A stretch of 64,000 nt of DNA from RGIG3528 sp045616485 (GTDB lineage: Bacteria; Bacillota; Clostridia; Lachnospirales; Lachnospiraceae), in the NCBI GenBank assembly GCA_045616485.1, contig JAZLGU010000055.1:48080-112079 (forward strand). Reading direction: 5' to 3'. The notes beneath the pieces are model-generated. The model ran no database searches. It was not told the DNA's origin and was given only the letters and a program-made list of their open reading frames with translations. Positions within the stretch are counted from its first letter, which is position 1. Each line of letters opens with the position of its first letter. The translations under genes and the position numbers were made by a program. This document shows positions 59,210 through 64,000 of this stretch, in pieces.

Positions 59210-62200
59210 ATGACAGTATTTGAAACATTTGACGGGCTGGAGGTCAAAAACGCTCTGGCCCGAGCTTTTTCAGACGTGGAAGTCACTGATGTTAAGGCAT
59301 CCAAGTCGAAAAAATTAGTGACAGTTGTTTTATCTTCCAATCATCTTATAGAATACAATGATCTTAAGGACATGGAAGCAGAGATGGATTGCCAGTTTTT
59401 CAAAAAAATGGGTATGAGATCCTGCCTCCAGGTAGTTTATTCTCTTTCTTCACACTATAGTCCGGAAGCAGTATGGGATGTATATAAAGGCAGCCTGATG
59501 GCTGAGCTTTCTGCCACATCCAGCATGAATGCGGCTTTTCTGGATAATTCCAATGTATATTTTGAAAAAGATGAAAATGGCGTATCTTCCCTTGTTATTG
59601 AAGCGGAGGATAACTTTATATACCAAGAAATCTCTAAAGAAATTGCCTTGTTTTTAAGGCAGATTTTCGCAGAAAGATTTCATACTGACTTAATCATAAA
59701 GAATGTATGGCTGGAGCCTCAGCAAAGAGAGTTTAAGGAGCCTGAGGTATATAGCTGGGATTCTATGCCAAAAACAAAAGAGGAAAGCCGGGAAAATAAG
59801 GAACGTAAAGTCTTTTCTGCAGAAAAAGCTACTGTGGTGGGAGGACAGGAGGAGACCGGGGAAAAGGCCAATGAAAAGGCTAAAGATCTTAAAGAAAAGG
59901 CTGCGACTGCAAATAACGTTTCCCGTAATACCAATAACGACAAATTTGTTAAAAAGACCTTTAAAGCAGGCTTCAACAAAGTTAAGCTGGAGGACTGCCC
60001 TGATCTTTTCTATGGAAATCCCTATGACTTTAGTGAAAAGCCTACTCCTATTATGGAGATTGAAGAAGGTTTCTCACCTATTGTTATAAGAGGTAAAGTC
60101 CTTAAAGTAGATGATCCTAAGCAGACTAAGAAGGGCGACAAATATATAATAAAATTTGCAGTTACGGATCTTTCCGACTCTATATATGCCAAGCTTTTTA
60201 TTCCTACAGATGATAAAGATGAATTTATGGGCTATATTAAAGCCGGCAACTGTGTAGAGGTATGTGGTATTCCGGAGTATGACACTTTTGATAAAGAGAT
60301 GGAGATATCCAGAATTACCGGCATTAAATCCATACCGGAGATTACAAAAAAACGTAAGGATAATGCCGAAGTAAAGCGAGTCGAGCTTCATGCCCATACC
60401 ATGATGAGTGAAATGGACGCTGTTATCGATCCGGGAGTCCTGGTAAAGACTGCTTTCAACTGGGGGATGCCGGCTGTAGCCATTACAGATCATGGCGTTG
60501 TGCAGGGTTATACTGATGCTTATCATACTCTGCAGAAGCTGCAGGGGGATAAAAATGAGGAAATAAAGGCCAGAGCCAAGGCTTTTAAAATAATATACGG
60601 CTGTGAGATCTACCTTGTAGATGATGAAGTGGACGTAGTAGCCAGAGAAAAGGGGCAGATATTTACGGATGACTGTGTGGTTTTTGATATCGAGACCACA
60701 GGTTTTAATAGGAAAACTGATAAAATCATTGAAATAGGTGCAGTAAAAATTGAAGGAGGAAAGGTGACAGAGCGCTTTTCTGAATTTATAAATCCGGAGA
60801 TGCCTATTCCGCCTCGTATAGTTTCCCTTACCCATATCACAGACGACATGGTCAAGGATGCAGAGACTATAGATAAGGTGCTGCCCAGATTTTTAGCCTT
60901 TGTAGGGGACAGATTTGTTGTAGGACATAATGTTAAATTTGACGCAGGCTTTATTGAGGAGAAGAGCAGACAGCTGGGATATTCTTTTTCAAATTCCTGG
61001 GTGGATACGGTAGGAATTTCCAGGTCAGTGCTGTCGGGACTTAGAAATTACAAGCTGGATACAGTGGCTGCAGAGCTGGGAGTAAAGCTGGATGGCCATC
61101 ACAGGGCTGTAAATGATGCTGAATGCACCATGGAAATATATTTGAAGCTTTGTGCAATACTGGATAAGAGGGATATCTATACCTTGGCTGAGGCACACGC
61201 GCGACTTAAGCCTTCAGATGAAGCCATTAGAAATATGCATCCATATCATTGTATAGTACTTTGTAAAAATGATACCGGACGTGTAAACCTTTATAAAATG
61301 GTATCTGCCAGCCATCTGCGCTACTATAAGCAGAGACCAAAAGTGCCGAAGAGCATGCTGAGAGACATGCATGAGGGCATAATTATAGGATCTGCCTGTG
61401 AGCAGGGAGAGCTTTTTAAGGCTATCCTGGAAGATGCTGAGCCGGATAGAATAGCCTCCTTATGCGAATTTTATGACTATTATGAGATACAGCCTCTGGG
61501 CAACAATCGCTTTATGATTGACGAAGAGAAGATTACTGAAGTAACCGGGGAAAAGGATCTGATACGCTTAAATCAAAGGATCGTGGAGCTGGGAGAACAG
61601 TATGATAAGCCGGTAGTGGCCACCTGTGACTCACATTTTCTGAATCCTGAGGATGAAGTCTACAGACGTCTCATGATGCATTCCAAAGGCTTTAAAGATG
61701 CAGATAATCAGGCTCCGCTTTTCTTTAGGACTACTGAAGAAATGCTGGAGGAGTTCCAGTACTTGGGCAGTAAAAAAGCGAAAGAAGTGGTCATTGATAA
61801 TACACTGGCTATCTGCAGACAAATAGATAAAATTGAGCCTGTTCGTCCTGACAAGGCGCCGCCTGTAATTGATCATGCAGAAGAGACTCTGGCTCAGATT
61901 TGTCATGACAAAGCTCATTCCATGTATGGTGAGCAGCTGCCCAAGGTAGTAGAAGACCGACTGGAAAGAGAGCTTACTTCCATTATTAAAAATGGATATG
62001 CGGTAATGTATATTATCGCTCAGAAGCTGGTATGGAAGTCCAATGAGGACGGCTATCTGGTAGGATCCAGAGGCTCTGTTGGTTCTTCCTTTGTTGCCAC
62101 TATGTCGGGTATTACAGAGATCAATCCTTTGCCAGCCCATTATTACTGTCCGGAGTGCCATTATGCAGATTTTGACTCGGATTTTGTAAGGCCTTATCAA

Positions 62201-63778
62201 AAAAATGCCATCTGCGGTTTCGATATGCCGGATAGAGACTGTCCTGTATGCGGACATAAGCTTATAAAAGATGGCTGTGATATTCCTTTTGAGACCTTCC
62301 TTGGATTTAACTGTGACAAGGAGCCGGATATTGACCTGAATTTCTCAGGAGAGTATCAGTCAAAGGCTCATGACTATACAGAAGTTATTTTCGGCAAGGG
62401 TCAGACTTTTAAAGCCGGCACTGTTCAGGGTGTTGCTGATAAAACTGCTCTGGGCTATGCACTTAAATATGATGAAGACCATCATAACGGCAGCCGCACC
62501 AAGAGGATAGTGGAGTTGGAGCGCCAGTCTATGGGCTGTATTGGTGTTAGAAGATCTACCGGTCAGCATCCCGGCGGCATAGTTGTTTTGCCTGTGGGAG
62601 AGGACATTGATACCTTTACTCCGGTGCAGCGACCTGCCAATGATGTTACATCCAACGTTACTACCACTCATTTCGATTATCATTCCATCGATCATAACCT
62701 GCTGAAGCTGGATATCCTGGGACACGATGATCCTACCATGATTAAACGTCTGGAGGAGCTTACAGGCATTGATGCCAAGACGATTCCCATGGATGACAAA
62801 AAGGTGGTTTCACTTTTCCATGGTACTGAAGCCATGGGGATTACCAAGGAAGATCTGGACGGTATAGATATGGGCTCCTTGGGACTTCCGGAGCTGGGTA
62901 CCGATAATGCCATGAACATGTTGCGAGAGACCAAGCCTGACTGTTTTTCCGACATGGTGCGCATCTCCGGCCTTTCTCACGGTACCGATGTTTATGCCAA
63001 TAATGCTCAGGTGCTGATTGCAGAAGGGACCTGTACCCTTAAAAATGCCATCTGTACCAGAGACGATATCATGCTTTACTTAATTAATCAGAATGTTGAG
63101 CCGGGACATGCCTTCAAGATTATGGAGTCTGTACGTAAAGGCAAAGGCCTTACAGAAGACTGGGAAAAAGAAATGAAGGATCATGGTGTACCTGACTGGT
63201 ATATCTGGTCCTGCAAAAAGATTCAGTATATGTTCCCCAAGGCTCACGCCTGTGCTTATATTATGATGGCCTTTCGTGTGGCCTGGTTTAAGGTATATCA
63301 TCCTCTGGCATATTATGCCGCATTTTTCGGTATAAGAGCCGCAGCCTTTGACTATGAGACCATGTGTCTGGGCAAAGATGCACTGAAGCGCAACATGGAA
63401 GCTATTAAGGAAAAAGTGAAAAATCACCAGGCTACTGCCAAAGAAGAAACCTCCTACATGAATATGAAGAGCGTTCTGGAAATGTATGCAAGAGGCCTGG
63501 AATTTATGCCTATTGATATTTTTGTTGCTAAGCCTCATTCTTTCCAGATTATAGATGGTAAGCTTATGCCGGCTCTGGATACTATAGAAGGACTAGGCGA
63601 AAAAGCTGCCGACTTGGTATTTGAAGCCTGCAAAGGTGGTCCATTTACATCTAAGGAAAACTTTAAGCTTAGGTCCAAGGCTACACAGTCAGCTATAGAT
63701 ACTATGGCAAGGCTTGGAATACTGGGCAATCTTCCTGATACTGACCAGATGTCTCTTATGGATTTATTTGATTTATAA
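59210..63778 (+). CDS. polC: DNA polymerase III alpha subunit, PolC type
   Basis: Replicative polymerase of low-GC Firmicutes. Seen in order: N-terminal domain (1-230), a charged linker (about 195-250), OB fold (about 285-370), PHP domain interrupted by the proofreading exonuclease: HAHTMMSEMDA with H394, then exonuclease D493-E495 (FDIETTG); second PHP half; a zinc knuckle CPEC...CPVC (about 980-1020); palm aspartates D1040 and D1042 (PDIDLNF); fingers with STGQHPGG; and HhH near the end. Start ATG 59210 has AAGGGGAG five bases upstream. 1522 residues, slightly long because of the linker. Confidence 0.97.
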   Translation: MTVFETFDGLEVKNALARAFSDVEVTDVKASKSKKLVTVVLSSNHLIEYNDLKDMEAEMDCQFFKKMGMRSCLQVVYSLSSHYSPEAVWDVYKGSLMAELSATSSMNAAFLDNSNVYFEKDENGVSSLVIEAEDNFIYQEISKEIALFLRQIFAERFHTDLIIKNVWLEPQQREFKEPEVYSWDSMPKTKEESRENKERKVFSAEKATVVGGQEETGEKANEKAKDLKEKAATANNVSRNTNNDKFVKKTFKAGFNKVKLEDCPDLFYGNPYDFSEKPTPIMEIEEGFSPIVIRGKVLKVDDPKQTKKGDKYIIKFAVTDLSDSIYAKLFIPTDDKDEFMGYIKAGNCVEVCGIPEYDTFDKEMEISRITGIKSIPEITKKRKDNAEVKRVELHAHTMMSEMDAVIDPGVLVKTAFNWGMPAVAITDHGVVQGYTDAYHTLQKLQGDKNEEIKARAKAFKIIYGCEIYLVDDEVDVVAREKGQIFTDDCVVFDIETTGFNRKTDKIIEIGAVKIEGGKVTERFSEFINPEMPIPPRIVSLTHITDDMVKDAETIDKVLPRFLAFVGDRFVVGHNVKFDAGFIEEKSRQLGYSFSNSWVDTVGISRSVLSGLRNYKLDTVAAELGVKLDGHHRAVNDAECTMEIYLKLCAILDKRDIYTLAEAHARLKPSDEAIRNMHPYHCIVLCKNDTGRVNLYKMVSASHLRYYKQRPKVPKSMLRDMHEGIIIGSACEQGELFKAILEDAEPDRIASLCEFYDYYEIQPLGNNRFMIDEEKITEVTGEKDLIRLNQRIVELGEQYDKPVVATCDSHFLNPEDEVYRRLMMHSKGFKDADNQAPLFFRTTEEMLEEFQYLGSKKAKEVVIDNTLAICRQIDKIEPVRPDKAPPVIDHAEETLAQICHDKAHSMYGEQLPKVVEDRLERELTSIIKNGYAVMYIIAQKLVWKSNEDGYLVGSRGSVGSSFVATMSGITEINPLPAHYYCPECHYADFDSDFVRPYQKNAICGFDMPDRDCPVCGHKLIKDGCDIPFETFLGFNCDKEPDIDLNFSGEYQSKAHDYTEVIFGKGQTFKAGTVQGVADKTALGYALKYDEDHHNGSRTKRIVELERQSMGCIGVRRSTGQHPGGIVVLPVGEDIDTFTPVQRPANDVTSNVTTTHFDYHSIDHNLLKLDILGHDDPTMIKRLEELTGIDAKTIPMDDKKVVSLFHGTEAMGITKEDLDGIDMGSLGLPELGTDNAMNMLRETKPDCFSDMVRISGLSHGTDVYANNAQVLIAEGTCTLKNAICTRDDIMLYLINQNVEPGHAFKIMESVRKGKGLTEDWEKEMKDHGVPDWYIWSCKKIQYMFPKAHACAYIMMAFRVAWFKVYHPLAYYAAFFGIRAAAFDYETMCLGKDALKRNMEAIKEKVKNHQATAKEETSYMNMKSVLEMYARGLEFMPIDIFVAKPHSFQIIDGKLMPALDTIEGLGEKAADLVFEACKGGPFTSKENFKLRSKATQSAIDTMARLGILGNLPDTDQMSLMDLFDL

Positions 63779-63783
63779 TTTTA

Positions 63784-63840
63784 TGTCGATAAAGTCGACA
63801 CTTCAGAGCAGATGGCGAACGCCATCTGCTCTGTTATTGT
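63784..63840 (+). terminator. Twin hairpins after polC
   Basis: First, TGTCGA (63784) and TCGACA (63795-63800) around five bases. Second, CAGAGCAGATGGC (63804-63816) and GCCATCTGCTCTG (63821-63833), a perfect 13-base stem with GAAC loop. Only TTATTGT follows, so termination may be weak despite the strong stem. Confidence 0.65.
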
Positions 63841-63903
63841 ATAAATAATTTAAATAGTTTGAAATATTCAGACAATTTGCATAAAATTTCTTTAAAATTA
63901 GTC

Positions 63904-63932
63904 TTGCTTTTTTGAGGAAAAGGATGTATCAT
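63904..63932 (+). promoter_or_regulatory. Promoter of the tRNA gene
   Basis: TTGCTT (63904-63909), 17 bases, TATCAT (63927-63932). Predicted start near 63939, about 17 bases before the mature tRNA 5' end. Confidence 0.6.
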
Positions 63933-63955
63933 ATCCATTGTTCTGTTGAACATAT

Positions 63956-64000
63956 GGCTCGTTAGTCAAGCGGCTAAGACGTCGCCCTCTCACGGCGAAG
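63956..64000 (+). tRNA. tRNA-Glu(CTC), 5' part, cut by the window end
   Basis: GGCTCGT acceptor strand, D arm GTC...GAC enclosing AAGCGGCTAA, and a complete anticodon arm TCGCC-CTCTCAC-GGCGA whose loop gives anticodon CTC for glutamate. The variable loop, T arm and 3' acceptor strand lie beyond base 64000. Other tRNAs may follow in a cluster. Confidence 0.85.

Noticed and set aside
60074..60835. 253-residue open frame on the minus strand inside polC
   Set aside because: Overlaps the conserved OB, PHP and exonuclease region of polC; the product has no recognisable motif.
63834..63955. Small protein gene between polC and the tRNA
   Set aside because: Short, AT-rich, stop codons in all frames and no ribosome-binding site with a following frame; only a promoter is supported.

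Overview
The window reads as a stretch of chromosome from an anaerobic, low-to-moderate GC Firmicute, most likely a Lachnospiraceae (Butyrivibrio, Pseudobutyrivibrio or Lachnospira-like). This rests on a TTG-started ftsZ, an IspH fused to ribosomal-protein S1 domains, PolC as replicative polymerase, PrkC with PASTA domains, a biotin-dependent oxaloacetate decarboxylase operon and an Mrp-type antiporter operon. The genus cannot be fixed from the sequence alone. All 57 protein genes I support, and the partial tRNA, lie on the + strand, as expected for a leading-strand housekeeping region. I see no insertion sequence, prophage, CRISPR array or rRNA. No gap exceeds 300 bases.

Layout. 1-2190: 3' end of recN, then glgA. 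2208-12648: priA-def-fmt-rsmB-rlmN-stp-prkC-rsgA-rpe, a tightly packed Firmicute cluster joining replication restart, formyl-Met handling, rRNA methylation and the PASTA kinase/phosphatase pair. 12734-13861: ychF with its own promoter and a terminator. 14085-21395: a division cluster (mraZ-rsmH-ftsL-ftsI-ftsW-ftsQ-ftsZ) with no mur genes, mraY or ftsA. It is preceded by a clear candidate MraZ operator, and ftsZ has a structured leader. 21578-30687: a ten-gene Mrp/Mbh-like cation antiporter operon with four antiporter-type subunits. 30727-38865: cls, folD, rimO, pgsA, a flavoprotein, cmk and the ispH-S1 fusion. 38978-46305: an orphan cheR, then plsX-acpP, a strong terminator, and rnc-smc-ftsY. 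46535-48203: recA-recX. 48364-51770: the oxaloacetate decarboxylase operon (membrane gamma-like subunit, biotin carrier, beta, alpha). 51914-63778: a bactofilin, then pyrH-frr, and uppS-cdsA-dxr-rseP-ispG-polC. 63956-64000: 5' part of a tRNA-Glu(CTC).

How it works together. Most genes are core growth functions: envelope lipids and isoprenoids (plsX, acpP, cls, pgsA, cdsA, uppS, dxr, ispG, ispH), division, secretion (ftsY), DNA repair and replication (recN, priA, smc, recA, recX, polC) and translation. Two ion-energetics modules stand out: a Na+-extruding decarboxylase and an expanded Mrp antiporter. Together they suggest a sodium-linked energy economy (inference).

The least ordinary items are the antiporter operon, in which the place taken by hydrogenase genes in archaeal Mbh is taken by three extra antiporter subunits; a perfect Shine-Dalgarno and in-frame ATG at the IspH/S1 junction; the repeat operator upstream of mraZ; the double hairpin before ftsZ; and a 30-bp near-palindrome at the start of the decarboxylase transcript.
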